This document shows positions 35,800-47,237 of a DNA stretch of 64,000 bases, piece by piece (the first letter of the stretch is position 1; the number at the start of each line of letters is the position of its first letter). This stretch comes from Aquatica leii. Lineage: Eukaryota > Arthropoda > Insecta > Coleoptera > Lampyridae. The position numbers and the translations under genes were made by a program. Below the pieces are notes generated by a model. That model was not told where the DNA came from. It was given only the letters and a program-made list of their open reading frames with translations, and made no database searches. The stretch covers positions 81,720,520-81,784,519 of the forward strand of contig CM069432.1 of assembly GCA_035610365.1 (NCBI GenBank), written 5' to 3'.

Positions 35800-36008
35800 A
35801 TACTACTGTTGATGAGCCCTAAAATGACAAAACTACCGTAGAGTAGTTCACTCTGGTGGCATTTGCACAATTGCATAGACATTGCTTTACCCCCAATGTC
35901 TTTTACGTTGTGATTTTATCCCGCAGATTTATTCAAAGCTGTTTTAAGTTTTGAGGGTGTTAAAGCAATTTCAACGTGTTACCGCCGTTATAGCTATTTA
36001 TGTATATA
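35800..36008 (+). repeat. Diverged copy of the hammerhead-bearing repeat
   Basis: About 209 bases align with the tandem repeat at 51.0-51.6 kb (shared GTAGTTCACTCTGGTGGC, ACCCCCAATGTC, TTTTATCCCG, TTTCAACGTGT). The hammerhead core at 35,803-35,846 is damaged: TTGATGAG for CTGATGAG and AAAAC for GAAAC. The right end is the TA insertion site of the mariner-like element. Confidence 0.8.
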
Positions 36009-36537
36009 TACAGGCTGTATCAAATTTTGTGTTAAGTACAAGGATCTCCTTTATTATCAGAGATAGAGAGTTGGTTAAATGATCTTTAAGTTATGCCTAA
36101 ATAAATTTAAAAAACAAAATTTACCCCTTCTATAAAGTTTCTGAAATATGGCGGAAGATAATAAAATTAATGTTTTTGATTTTTAGCTTTAAAATTGTTA
36201 TTTGGGGAGTTATTTAAAAACTGAAAAAGCATCCTTAACAGAAATTTTTCTACTCTTCCAGATGATGTCAATAAATTTTTGTTATTGTTATTACTTTACT
36301 TTATATCGATACCAACTTTTGTTTTTCATATGGGAGCCATTTTACAATTTTATGCCATAAGATAAAAAAAACCCTGATTACAAAAATGTATAACATGTTC
36401 ATAAAAAAATCAAAAATAAGTTTAACAATTAAAGAAAACCGTTCCGATTGAAAATTTATTAATAAGTGCCAATAATAGCAATATCTGTGAACAACAAACT
36501 CATTTCTAAATTAATAAATAACCTAAATTTAACTACA

Positions 36538-36645
36538 ATAAATGACGACCTTGATTTTCTAGACACAGTACACATCTTTGCAACACTTGTTCTGCAGCAC
36601 GTCTAATGTGAACCCTCGGGACAATTTCTACATGCACTAATAATT
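36538..36645 (-). pseudogene. Mariner-like transposase, 3' part
   Basis: After the MULE insertion point the minus strand reads EIVPRVHIRRAAEQVLQRC, then LCLENQGRHLL and stop at 36,538. This is the C-terminal tail of the transposase whose upstream part lies at 39,208-39,590. The two parts meet across the 9-bp duplication CTAATAATT. Confidence 0.7.
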
Positions 36646-39207
36646 CGGTCGGGTACACTTTGACGCCGCCGTTTTGACGCGGCCGGTTTAACACCGCCGT
36701 TTTTACGCGAGTCCTTTTAACGCAAGGTCGTTTTGACGCTAGACGTTTAGACGCCAATGCTATTATTTTTGCCTTTAAAAAAATAATATATTAATACTTT
36801 TATCAATTTTATTGGAAATATTGCAGATTTAAGCTATATTAGGACTTTGTAAGTAAGGTAAAGTTTTTGTAAACATTCAAACACAAGTAATTTACATTTT
36901 AATTATTACAAGTAAATATGATGTATAACAATTACAGGTCCATTAGATAATTGTGACTAATTCCACGTAAATATTCTATTATATTTGTGTTATAATTGAG
37001 TACTAAATTATGAATTCTAGTATCGGCTCTTAGATATTTCTGTAATGATTTGGATTATATCCAGCAATCAAATGTTCCATATAAAGGTCCCTCCCATGTT
37101 GAATTGTCTTCAAAGTGTCTATAAACTTCCATATAGTCGGATGATCCATTGACAATTTCATTTCAAGTTGTCTATGTGCAGCTTCGGCGTGAATATTTGT
37201 TAAGTTGATATTTTGCTGAACTCGTTGGTAAAGCGACCAAGACTCTGGGCGAAAAATCGGAATTCGGCGCTGATTTTCGCTCCGTATTCGACGGCCAACG
37301 TAGTTGTCTTCCAACCAATCTAAGATAGGTTGCATTCCAGCGGCAATTCGTCCGTCAATAGCTCAAGTGCTAGGTCCAAATCTTGAATGGGCACAAATGC
37401 AACGGATGTGATCATACGCGCTGATAAATAAAAGTCGGCGTCATTTTTGTACAGTTGTATTAAATTGTGCATTGAAATTTGCTTTTTAATGTTCTTTAAA
37501 TAATGAAAAAAACAACCAAAAAGTTCATCATTTGGGAATCCATAACGGAATGCATTTATCACTTCTAGTTCAAAATCGCAGGAAATCCTTTCAGATTGAA
37601 TATTGTTTCCTAAGCTTTTAATCAAATCGACCATAGTTCTGTAAGTGACTTTTGCTTTATTAGTTAATAGAGCATATAGGATCGGATGCACTTTCCTGTG
37701 TCTCTCTACTAGAATCACGAATACTTGTGTGAATAGCTGCGGAACAAACTTGAACGTGCAATCAACGTACCAATTTCGTGATTCACTGAGAATCTGAACA
37801 AAAAATACGAATTAATTATGCAAACATTATGATATAATGACTAATTATACAAAGAATATAAAAGAAAAACAGACTTGCACGTATATTTTATTGCCTGCCA
37901 AAAATGAGTACTCGATTTTGTACTGCACCGTTATCACACAAGAAAAAATTTTCATCTTGTGCATTTGCAGCTTTATAAGTAGTTATCTGGAATATTTAAC
38001 TCGACAACGTTTTGTGGCATTGCTGGTACAGCATTAAGTAAATTTCTTTTTCCCTTAAGATTTTTTTTAAAGCAGCTTGATTCGGTAATAGTCCTTGAGC
38101 AGCTACTGAAATTTGCCCTGTGCAAGCATTAATAATTTGGGGTGGATTTTCGATTGTTTCTGTTGCACGATTTTTAATATTATTTTGCACGCGCTGAACT
38201 TCAATTTTTGCTGCCGATGCGTCATGACAGTAATCGTTCAAAACTTTAATGACTTGACCCTTTTGGGTGTGAAGACGTCCTTTGCATCGGTTTTTGCCAT
38301 CTTCATTCGATTGGTCGCACCTCCAGAACTTGATTCTATCATCATGTTTTGATGTTTTATCAAACACGAACGAATATGCTTCGTAACAAAACTTGGCCTT
38401 TCCTCTTTTTGATTCAATATTCATTTTTTAATTTGTGTGCGCCAAAACGTTAAAAGAAGACTATTATTATTTTTTACTTGAGCCGTACTTTTAAGGGGTC
38501 ACTAGTAGGGGTGGAATATAAAAGTTGATGCTTTGATGCATTTAAGTAAAGATTACGATTTGAAACAACAATAAATTGAACAAGAGTATCGTTTCGGTCT
38601 TATTGTAAGGGAAACGTTTTAAAAATGACAACAATTTCCATAAATCATTGCAAAACTTGTGTTTAAAATTTTAAAAGAATGGTTATATTTTCCTCGAAAG
38701 CGTAATCCTTCGAAAACCTACATCTAGCAAAAATAATTACCGAATGCAATAGATAGAACAATAGATTTGTACAAATAGTGTCTTTTTGTTTGATTAAATG
38801 CGTGCATTCAAATAAAATCACAATAATGAATATTACAATAGTATCAGAATACAATGGAATATTTACGTGCAATGATTTCATGGGCCCCTGAAGTTATTAA
38901 ATTTTTATCTACTTAATTACGATGTCAAGTTTAAGTTTGTATTTTTAATATTATTCTGAATGAATTATATGATGTTTAGTGATTATATTATAGCGTAAAT
39001 AAAGTCTTTATACCTTAAATCTATAATGTCTTCAATACAATTTATGACAAAAAAGTATTAACATATTATTTTTTTTACGATCAAAAATAACAGCATTGGC
39101 GTCTAAACATCTCGCGTCAAAACGCACTAGCGTTAAAACGATCCGCGTCAAAACGGCGGTGTTGAACCGGCCGCGTCAAAACGGCGGCGTCGAATAGTAC
39201 CAAGCCG
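36646..39207 (-). mobile_element. MULE (Mutator-like element) with FLYWCH transposase and 9-bp duplication
   Basis: The 2,562-bp element begins CGGTCGGGTAC and ends with the complement of CGGCTTGGTAC. CTAATAATT is repeated directly at 36,637-36,645 and 39,208-39,216, the 9-bp duplication typical of Mutator-like elements. The terminal inverted repeats are about 120 bases long, built from repeated GTTTTGACGC-like units (GACGCCGCCGTTTTGACGCG at both ends), and far more GC-rich than the surroundings. It was inserted in the mariner-like transposase gene. Confidence 0.9.
37030..38424 (-). pseudogene. MULE transposase with N-terminal FLYWCH finger, frameshifted
   Basis: From ATG at 38,424 the protein opens with a FLYWCH zinc finger: KFCYEAYSFVF, KFWRCDQ, CKGRLHT, then a cysteine/histidine end (YCHD, where the family usually has H-x-H). 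A one-base shift near 38,035 leads to VVELNIPDNYL; later frames give DENFFLCDNGAVQNRVLIF and SRNWYVDCTFKFVPQLFTQV (D-G-T-F in most relatives). The catalytic region continues at 37,320-37,718 (HPILYALLTNKAKVTY, then SCDFELEVINAF, and CFFHYLKNI, the H of the Mutator DDE core). The C-terminal part is at 37,030-37,335 (LEDNYVGR, then HAEAAHRQL). FLYWCH plus a MULE transposase is a known insect combination. At least three frame changes and stops make it dead. Confidence 0.85.
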
Positions 39208-39590
39208 CTAATAATTTGCTCTATTAGCTGCTCAACAGTGTTCGAACTTACAGAATGCATTTGATCCTTAACGCAACCCCAGAAGTAAACGTTTAGTGTT
39301 GTTAGATCCGGAGACCTCGCAGGCCAAAGTATGGGTCCATTTGTTCCTAACCATCTGGAAATTTTTGGTTTAAATAATTTTGGACAACTTGCGCATTGTG
39401 CGCAGGGGCACCGTCTTGTTGAAAATGAATTAATTAGAGTTGATTTAAGGAAATATTGTCTAGGAAATTTCCAAACTCGGTTTGTAAGGAAGTGAGATAC
39501 ATATCAGAATTTAAATATCCTTCATTTATGAAAGGTCCGATAATCATATTATTAAATATTCTACAGCAAACATTTAAACTAAACTAAACT
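39208..39590 (-). pseudogene. Mariner-like transposase, 5' and central part
   Basis: In shifting minus-strand frames the segment reads GPFINEGYLNSDMYLTSLQT, then HFQQDGAPAHNAQVVQNYL (second catalytic aspartate block), then GPILWPARSPDLTTLNVYFWG (block around the third acidic residue) and SNTVEQLIEQII at the MULE insertion point. These blocks are characteristic of a DDE_3, mariner-related transposase. The N-terminal DNA-binding part is missing or unrecognisable, and several frameshifts are present. Confidence 0.8.
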
Positions 39591-40119
39591 GAACTTGAAA
39601 TCTAATTTCTATAACTCTTCCTTCATTTTCTGTTGACCAACTTAATCAATTTTCAATCAAAACGGTTTTCTTTAAATTTTAAATTTATTTTTGATTTTTT
39701 TATGAACATGTTATACTTTTATACAACAAAAGTTGGTATCGATATGAAGTAAAGTAATAACGATAACAAAAATTTATTGCCATCATCTGAAAGAGCAGAA
39801 AAAGTTCTTATAAGAAAGTTTTTTCAGTTTTTAAATACCTCCTCAAATAACAATTTTAAAGCTAAAAATCAAAAACCCTAATTTTATTATTTTCCGCCAT
39901 ATTTCAAAAACTAAATTTTATTTGTTGAATTTATTTAGGCATAACTCAAGGATTATTTTTGTCCATCTAACCAACTCTCTGTCTCTGATAATAAACGAGA
40001 TTCCTGTACTTAACACGAAATTTGATACAGCCTGTATATATTGTTTTTAAGACTTTCTCGAGTAAAGTTTTTATTTTCAAATGAATTTCGGATTTCTTCT
40101 CGTGTGAATACGTTTTTAT

Positions 40120-40162
40120 TATTGTTATTACAACGTTTCGGCAAGGTCTCACTTGCCATTAT
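40120..40162 (-). ncRNA. Decayed hammerhead-like tail of a Penelope-like element
   Basis: The minus strand reads TCGATAA, a GGCAAG/CTTGCC stem, then GAAACGTTG. The stem II and GAAA parts are sound; the CUGAUGA box is damaged. It lies 3' of the GIY-YIG fragment at 40,446-40,751 on the same strand, where Penelope-like elements carry hammerheads. Confidence 0.4.
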
Positions 40163-40445
40163 CGAGTTAAACTAAAACATTAACACATTAACATAAATTA
40201 AAATTAAAATTTAAACAAAATTTTCACTGTCAACTTTAGTTTGACTTCTTGTCAACGGACGATGACGTACTTGATCTTTCACATTTTCTGTTATTGGTTT
40301 ATGTTGAGGTGCACTTATGATAGATAAACTTGTTATTTCTCTTTTTTCGACAGGGGTAAGAACTGTTTTTCATATTTTTGGTAGTCTTATGCTATCATCT
40401 TTTTTATTTAAACTAAATGGCCGTTTTTCAATTTCAATTGCTTCT

Positions 40446-40751
40446 CTAGCTATTTGTGGCCAAAAGTGTTGCAAGAATCTTGGTGGTCTCAAAATTGATT
40501 GTATTGCCCGTTTCATTAACATGTTGAGCTAACGACGATGAAACAAGTTTTTGTCTAACAGCAACTTTATGTTCATTTACTCTGGCTGCAATCCGTCTAT
40601 TTGTCTGACCTACATATGTTCTGTTACACATGCCGCATGGAACTTCATATACTACTTGGGATTCAAGAGGAATATATTCTTTTGTAGACCGTAATAATAA
40701 ACTAATCTTTCTATGCGTAGTAAATATTGTTTTAATATTATGACGAAGCAA
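40446..40751 (-). pseudogene. Penelope-like GIY-YIG endonuclease fragment
   Basis: The frame reads YEVPCGMCNRTYVGQTNRRI, then ARVNEHK, SSLAQHVNETGN and FETTKIL. This is the GIY-YIG nuclease at the C-terminus of Penelope-like polyproteins, with the usual CxxC before the YVG box. Only about 100 residues remain and no RT precedes it on this strand. The neighbouring RT scrap is on the other strand, so the two come from different insertions or from an inversion. Confidence 0.8.
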
Positions 40752-40797
40752 TATTTTACAAATTTACAAACAATACAAACAAGTTAAAAGAACACCA

Positions 40798-41010
40798 ATG
40801 AACTCACCTCTCTCTCCAGTTATAGCAAATATTTTTATGGATGAATTAAAAAGCAAAGCGTTAAATTCAACATCCCTAAAACCAAAATTATGGTTACGTT
40901 ACGTAGAAGATACATTTGTTATATCTCAATAAATTTTTAAAATTTTTTAATCTTCAAAATAAATCAATTGGTTTTACAATGGAAATCGAAGAAAATTATC
41001 TACTATATCT
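40798..41010 (+). pseudogene. Penelope-like reverse transcriptase fragment
   Basis: The plus strand reads NSPLSPVIANIFMDELKSKA, then KLWLRYVEDTFVI, the RT motifs before and at the active site. YVDD is YVED here, so the catalytic aspartate pair is damaged. After a stop at 40,930-40,932 a second frame continues FLKFFNLQNKSIGFTMEIEE, which matches the next block of the family. It is flanked on both sides by minus-strand GIY-YIG fragments. Confidence 0.75.
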
Positions 41011-41179
41011 AAAAAATTATTTTAAATAAATAAAATTGAAAAACAAATATTGTCAAAAGAATAGAAAAATGAAAAAATAAAAAGAATAAAACTAAAATTT
41101 TAAACTAAGAAGAATGGAGTGATTTAAATTTCATATTTCTTTCGAACAATTTATAGAAAAATGGTTAGAAATTCTATTT

Positions 41180-41475
41180 GTTTTAAAGGCTCCTTTATTG
41201 CAAACATGTAAAATTTTGATATTCAAATCTAAAGAAAATGAAAATGAATGCCCGAACATAAACTGTTTGACAGAAGCAGAGTTAGTGTTATAAATATTTG
41301 TGTTGAAATATCAATTTATCAAATATAAATGTTTATTTAGTCTAGTTTTGAATTTTTTACTTTTTTGACCAACATATGAAGAATTACAAAAAGAACAAGT
41401 AAGTTTATACACTCCAGATTTATGTAAAATTGGTATTTGATCTTTGTCATTAACTAAAAATAATTTAAGTGTGTC
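41180..41475 (-). pseudogene. Second Penelope-like GIY-YIG fragment
   Basis: The minus strand reads SGVYKLTCSFCNSSYVGQKS, then FKTRLNKH, the start of a GIY-YIG domain (CxxC before SYVG). Later parts are degraded. It differs from the fragment at 40,446-40,751, so at least two Penelope lineages contributed. Confidence 0.65.
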
Positions 41476-41609
41476 TAAAATAAAATGTTCATATTATATT
41501 TTTTTAATAAGCTTTTGCAAAAATTGAGAACAGTGGTCAAAATATGGAAGGGATCTAAAAACGATTTTATTATTGTTAGGAAAATAAACGAAATTATTAT
41601 ACTTAGTGT

Positions 41610-43631
41610 ATTACCAACAAAAACAATTTGGTCGCAAGGGCCAGATTGGTTGACACCTAAAACAAATTGTTTATTAAATGATATATTAAGTTTAAACGCA
41701 GATGATCATTCTGAATTAAAACAACAAATTGTTACTTTACATTCAACTCATGAAATCAACGATTTTCCTATCGAACGCTTTTCAACACTAAGTAAATTAC
41801 AAAGAACGACTGTTTATTGCTTACGACTTATAAATAACACTCGTACAGTAAAAACAAATAGAACTGTAGGTCTAATAACAAGTAAAGAACTTAATCAAGC
41901 AATAATCACTTTAACCAAAATTGTACTACAGAATTTATTTTCAGAAAACTTAAAAGCCTTGATTAAAATAAAAAGGTTAAAAACACTAGTAAATTGTTAA
42001 CACTTGCCCCATTTTTGGACAACGAAAATATTATTAGAGTAGGCAAAAAATTAAAAAATTCGAATTTTTGTTATGACAAAAAGCATCCTATTGTTTTGCC
42101 AAAAAAATAGTAGATTACATACCGAGGCGGAAAGTATTCCATATAACTATAGTTTATCGAGAGGCATAGCCTTAAAGTGAACTAGTTCTCAAGACAAATG
42201 GAACACTTTTGCCAAGGTTTGTATACTATTTTATTCACAATCAGGCATTAAATAAAATAAATAACATTAAACTAATAAAAAATAAATGAAAACCTACTTC
42301 CAAAATATTATCGTTTATTTCGGTAAAATATTAAGACATAGTAGCCATTTCACGATTGACATATAAGTATTTAATTTATGATTGCCATTTTATCAAATTA
42401 GTTAAAACAAAACATACACAAATTACAGGTTCGGAAAGTGTACATTACTGACCGTGGGGTTTCATTACATACGCGTTTTTTTAACCATGGAAACCGCTCA
42501 CTTACCAACCTTTAAGAGGTTTGAAAAACTGTACGTTACTAACTGACTGTGAATAAAAACACTTTACAAACCTTGTTTTAACCAACGAACATGTAATTTT
42601 TAAGCACTCTGATGCAAAGGCAACTTTAAATAGCGTGGCAAATATCATCAAAATTATTAGAAACTATATTGCATGTTACAAATTAAATGCAAAACCTATC
42701 AAACAGTACATGGGCAGCTTACTTTATAAAAGAATCGTTGCTAGTTATTCCTTTGATAGTACGGGAGTTGATTATGCCGGCCCGTATTTATTAAAATCAT
42801 ACGTAGGAAGAGTAAAAACCACATACAAATGTTACATTGCTTTATTTATTTGTTTTTCCACAAAATCAATAGATTTGGAACTTCTTACTAACTTAAATAC
42901 TGCCAAGTTTTTATTGGTGTTTAAGAGGTTTATCACACGGCGTGAAAAACCAGTAAATATATTTAGTGATAGTGGTAGTAATTTAATAATGACCTTAAAA
43001 TTAGGCGAATTTTTAAAACAAATCGCAAACGAAATTGAAAATGAAATACATAGCTTTGGAATAAACTGACATTTTATACCAGCCAGATTTCCGACGTTTG
43101 GTGGATTGTGGGAATCTGGTATTAAAAACGTTAAATATTACTTAAAAAAAGTATTAAAACCACATTCCTTACTTACGAAGAATTCATTACATAGACTCTA
43201 TCCTTAATTCACGTCCTCTCACACCTTTGGCGTCATATCCTAACGATCTAGAAGCTCCAACACCAGCAAATTTTTTAATTGGACGGTCGTTTCATACTAT
43301 TCCTGATGTTAATAATACACACATACCGCAAAATAGACTACAAAGGTATAAATTACTACAATAACTGAACCAACATTTTTCGAAGAAATGGCAAACCGAA
43401 TACATCTCACAACTACAAAAACGTACTAAATGGAATAAAAATATCTACCAAATCAAAATTCGGTCAATGGTCATCTTAAAAAATGAAGATTGTTTTCTTG
43501 GTCAATGGCGGTTAGGAAGAATTACAACGCTACACCCCGGCAACGACGGCATCGTGCGTGTAGTGAATATAAAAACAACTAAAGATGAAGTGAAACGCGC
43601 TGTTAATAAAATATGTGTTTTACCAATTTAA
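41610..43631 (+). pseudogene. BEL/Pao retrotransposon pol relic (RNase H end, integrase)
   Basis: The first frame reads TIWSQGPDWLTP, then LSKLQRTTVYCLRLINN and SKELNQAIITLTK, the BEL/Pao region between RNase H and integrase. A frame change near 42,000 leads to LAPFLDNENIIRVG and YDKKHPIVLPKK. After a MITE insertion the integrase resumes with DAKATLNSV, IRNYIACYKLNAKP, DSTGVDYAGPYLL (first D), NIFSDSGSNL (second D), then beyond a stop FPTFGGLWESGIKNVKYYLK (third acidic block). Further fragments read RPLTPLASYPND and LGQWRLGRITTLHPGNDGIV, ending at TAA 43,629-43,631. No RT, gag or LTR was identified. Many stops: dead. Confidence 0.85.
42213..42575. mobile_element. 363-bp MITE inside the BEL relic
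   Basis: CAAGGTTTGTA at 42,213-42,223 is exactly inverted at 42,565-42,575, and weaker inverted similarity (TTATTCACA, CAG) extends about 30 bases inward. It separates two halves of the BEL integrase region. No coding capacity. Confidence 0.65.
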
Positions 43632-44706
43632 ATTTATTGTTATTAAATTACATTTATTTTTATTATTTACAATTTATATACTCATTCAGTTTACTATGTA
43701 TTGACTATTATTATTTGAACTTTTTACGACCTCGAGCACACGATAAAAAAACTTAAGTAGAGCATTAATTAACACAACAGGCATTGCATTTTATACTTAT
43801 ACTAATTTTTGTAAAAAAAATTGGAATATCTATTTTTTTTCTAATTTATTCTAATATAATTACTACTACAGAACACTACCAAATAAATTAAAATATTAGA
43901 ATAAAATTGAACGATATTCTAAACAGTTACAAATGATTTTATTTTATTATTGATTTTTTTTGTCAACTATGTATGTAAGTACTATTGCTCAGAATGTTAC
44001 AATTTGTTTTAAATTTCTGCTTATTACCAACAATTTGTTAAAAAGTTAGCAAACAAACGTGACCAGAACAAACATGAAAGTAGAAATAATATTTTTTATT
44101 CATCACTACTTAAAATTACACGCTGTATGTCTAGCGTTATAGATAAACATCAGTGATCTAACGCTAAATGTACTTTAATTGTGTTTATGTAACTACGTTT
44201 CTGCGATAATTATACTATCTTGTGTAAAGGTTACTACTAGTAATTAACCATGTTGAAAACGATTATTTACGTGGTAATATGCCTAAATATGTATGTATGT
44301 GTGTACTCTTTGAGTTGTAATAGTCATTATTTTTAGAGTAAGTAACCATAATTTAATATTATCTGTTATATTTTTAATGAGTAATTAGTTAATTGATACC
44401 TAACAAAAGTTACAGTTATTAAATTTTCTGCATTTAATTATATACGACTATAGAAACATGCGTTATATTGTGTTTGTGATTTTTTTATGATGAAACGTAA
44501 CAAACATATAAAGTTGAAATAATTTTACAAATTTGTTATGCAAAATTTAATAGAATATAGAGTATTTTAGTTGCATTCGGTAATAAGTTGGTACGAAGTT
44601 GGTGTGTGGCAAAGAGGTATGTGCAGTTACTTCATTGTCAGACTAAGTTGTTATGACATTTTCGAGACAACTTTGACAGGTCATCATGACAGAAATGGAT
44701 TTAGGG
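43632..44706. other. No recognisable gene
   Basis: AT-rich flank; the BEL 3' LTR should lie here if present, but no matching pair was seen. Confidence 0.5.
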
Positions 44707-47237
44707 AGGTCCGCAAAACATTTTGAGCACTAATTCTAAAAATTTGTAATGAATTAGTGCTCATTAGTGCTTTATATTAAATCATCAGCAAACATGTCAC
44801 TTCAAAGTTATAGGAGGTAAAAGTTTTCTGCTAACTTCACGCTTCAGCAAAAAATCTTGAGCACTAATTCTGAAAGTTTGTTAGGAATTAGTGCCTTGAT
44901 AGTGCTTATTAGTGCTTCATATCATAGCATCAGCAAACACTTGGTTTAAAGGTTAAAAAAGATTAAACTTTTTTACTTATTTACGCCCATCAAACATTTT
45001 AAGCACATATTAGAAAACATAGTTTTTAATTCGTAACCGGTCGTTTCAGTTTTTATACAAAGCTTTTTTATTTGGTAATGCCTTCCAAAATAAATACTTG
45101 AATAAAAAACGGTCATAAAATTCCATTTGCCAATATAAGGAATTTAATACTTTTGTTGTATTCTGTATGTAAAAGTTCCGTAATATGACATTTCCGGCAT
45201 CTTTGTCCTTTCCAGTTTTCAGTCCATAATGTTCAAAAAGTAAAATCATGAACAGAAATGATTGCAATAAGAACGCTTATATTATTATAGAATGTTTAAA
45301 TTTTGTGAATTTATTTGTTTTGGATTTGAATGTTTTTATTTTTTTTTAAGAATCTCGTGTGGTAACCACATAAATTTATTTAAATGCAGTTTTAATTTAT
45401 TATATTTGAGGTACTTAACTACAATAACAGTTTTTGTTTTTTTTTGTTTTGTATATACAACAATAAGTCATACTTACATTCGTTTTCATCTTCGTTTGAT
45501 TTTTTTTTGTGCTCGTTGTGGAACTTTATTATTTTTTCAGGTGCTATCTTATTAATCATTGGTAGACTGTCAAGTGTCAATAGAATCTTCTTTAAAAGAT
45601 TTATCTAAGGTAAAACATATATTATTTGTACAACGTAATTAGAAATAGATATGTGTATAAGCAATTAAATTTACACATACTTTTGGTAACAGTTTCAGGT
45701 TCAAAACTGTAGTTAGTCAAAGTTATCATTCTATTTATGGCATTTATATAAATTCGTATAAATTTATCCAATTTTTTTTAGAAGTTGGTACCTATTATTT
45801 AAAAGCGTAGTGTTTCAAGTCTGCAAAATAACTCTAAATTGTTGCACTTCATTTTCTTGGCTGTCTGTATTGAAATTCTGCATTCATAATGCCAGATGTT
45901 AATAAAATGGTTTTCAAAAATCTCTCAAAATATTTGGAAAATTGTGGATTGTAATAAAAATCATCTTGGTCTGTAAGTTAAATCGGGGTCATAATACACA
46001 AGTTATGCTTTTTTTATCGGTTTCAACAATATTTAGTGGTTCAAGTCTCGACAACATTTTTTTAAGTTTTAATTTGTGATAATCAGCTGCAATTGGAACA
46101 TTACTTAACGTACCAGTAAATTTACTGTTAAAAACAATATAATAATAATATAATTATGTTATTATTTCTTTAGCCGACGATAAAGATATACTCTGAATTA
46201 ATAGAGCCATGGCTCTAACCTAAAATTCTCGCAATCGCCTTGGTTTATTTTTTGACTATCCCAACTAGTAAATGATTTTGCTAAATGAGCATAGTTCATT
46301 CTTATACAAATTTTTGGCATTGTAAAATTCGTTCCAAAAAGAATGTCATAGCACGTCTCAATGTATTTGTTCAATTATATTTCATTAAAAGACCACAAAA
46401 TGGTCCCCAAAAGTGAGAGAGAATGATCACATATTACCATTTTTTGTGGTTTTGCATCATTTTTTATTGAAGCCATAATGAAATATGAATAGTGTCTTGA
46501 CATTCTAACAGCATCTGTACGACGGGAATTTGTCCATGTTTCTTGTTTAAATGTGCAGCTCCAGCGTATAAAAATATATACTAAGAGTTACATATAGAAG
46601 TTTTAACTAAAGTAATTTGTTATTAAACTTCAAGGTTTTATTACAACCTCACAACTCGTACGAGCCATGACTAATAAACCACTTATAACTTTTAAATTAA
46701 ATGTTTGCTAATGCTTTGATATGAAGCACTAAAAAGCTCTAATTTCTGACAAACTTTCAGAATTAGTGCTCAACATTTTTGCTGAGCGTGAAGTTAGCAG
46801 AAAACTTTGACTGCTTATAATTTTCAAATTAAGTGTTTGTTGATGCTTTAATATAAAGCACTAATAAGCACTATCAAAGCACTAATACCTAACAAACTTT
46901 CAGAATTAGTGCCAACATTTTTGGTGAGCGTGAAGTTAGTAGAAAACTTTGACTACCTATAACTTTGAAACTAAGTGTTTGCTGATGCTCTAATATACAG
47001 CAATAATAAGCACCATCAAAGCACTAATTTTTTACCAAATTTTCAGAATTAGTGCTCAACATTTTTGCTGAAGCGTTAAGTTAGCAGAAATGTTTACTAT
47101 CTATAACTTTCAAATAAAATGTTTGCTGATGATCTAATATAAAGCACTAATAAGCACTAATAAGCACTAATTAAGCACTAACGCTTTAAACATACTCAGA
47201 ATTAGTGCTCAAAATGTTTTGCTAACTTCACGGACTT
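44707..47237. mobile_element. DNA element with unequal repetitive inverted arms
   Basis: The left arm (44,707 to about 44,955) holds two units and the right arm (about 46,665-47,237) four to five units of a roughly 120-150-base repeat in opposite orientation. Each unit contains the hairpin-forming pair GCACTAATTCT and its complement, a GCATCAGCAAACA-type segment and GCTAACTTCACG. The outer ends read AGGTCCG and, complemented, AAGTCCG. The interior has an eroded transposase-like sequence on the minus strand. Arms that have expanded unequally are typical of foldback-like or satellite-armed DNA transposons. Superfamily not assigned. Confidence 0.7.
46190..46570 (-). pseudogene. Eroded transposase-like fragment, family not assigned
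   Basis: Across several minus-strand frames one can read RRTDAVRMSRHYSYFIMAS, KPQKMVICDHSLSLLGTILW, YDILFGTNFTMPKICIRMNY and AHLAKSFTSW. The order (an acidic D-H/D-Y-S block, a receding helix, then R-x-D/N-x-A-H) resembles uncharacterised transposon proteins of arthropods, but I cannot name the family. The frame at 45,046-45,267 (GLKTGKDKDAGNVILRNFYI) may be another part of the same protein. Stops are frequent. Confidence 0.4.

Larger units (their letters stand above)
36009..40036 (-). mobile_element. Mariner-like element with 0.4-kb inverted arms, split by a MULE
   Basis: CAGGCTGTATCAAATTT at 36,011 is inverted at 40,034, and TA flanks both ends (36,009-36,010; 40,035-40,036). The arms are long: 36,011-36,462 matches the complement of 39,643-40,034, with one insertion of roughly 60 bases in the left arm. 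Removing the MULE and its duplicated 9 bases leaves about 1.45 kb, containing a broken DDE transposase gene on the minus strand. Confidence 0.85.

Noticed and set aside
36533..36757. Minus-strand 74-residue frame as a gene
   Set aside because: It joins the MULE terminal repeat to the mariner transposase tail by chance; its first half is repeat DNA.
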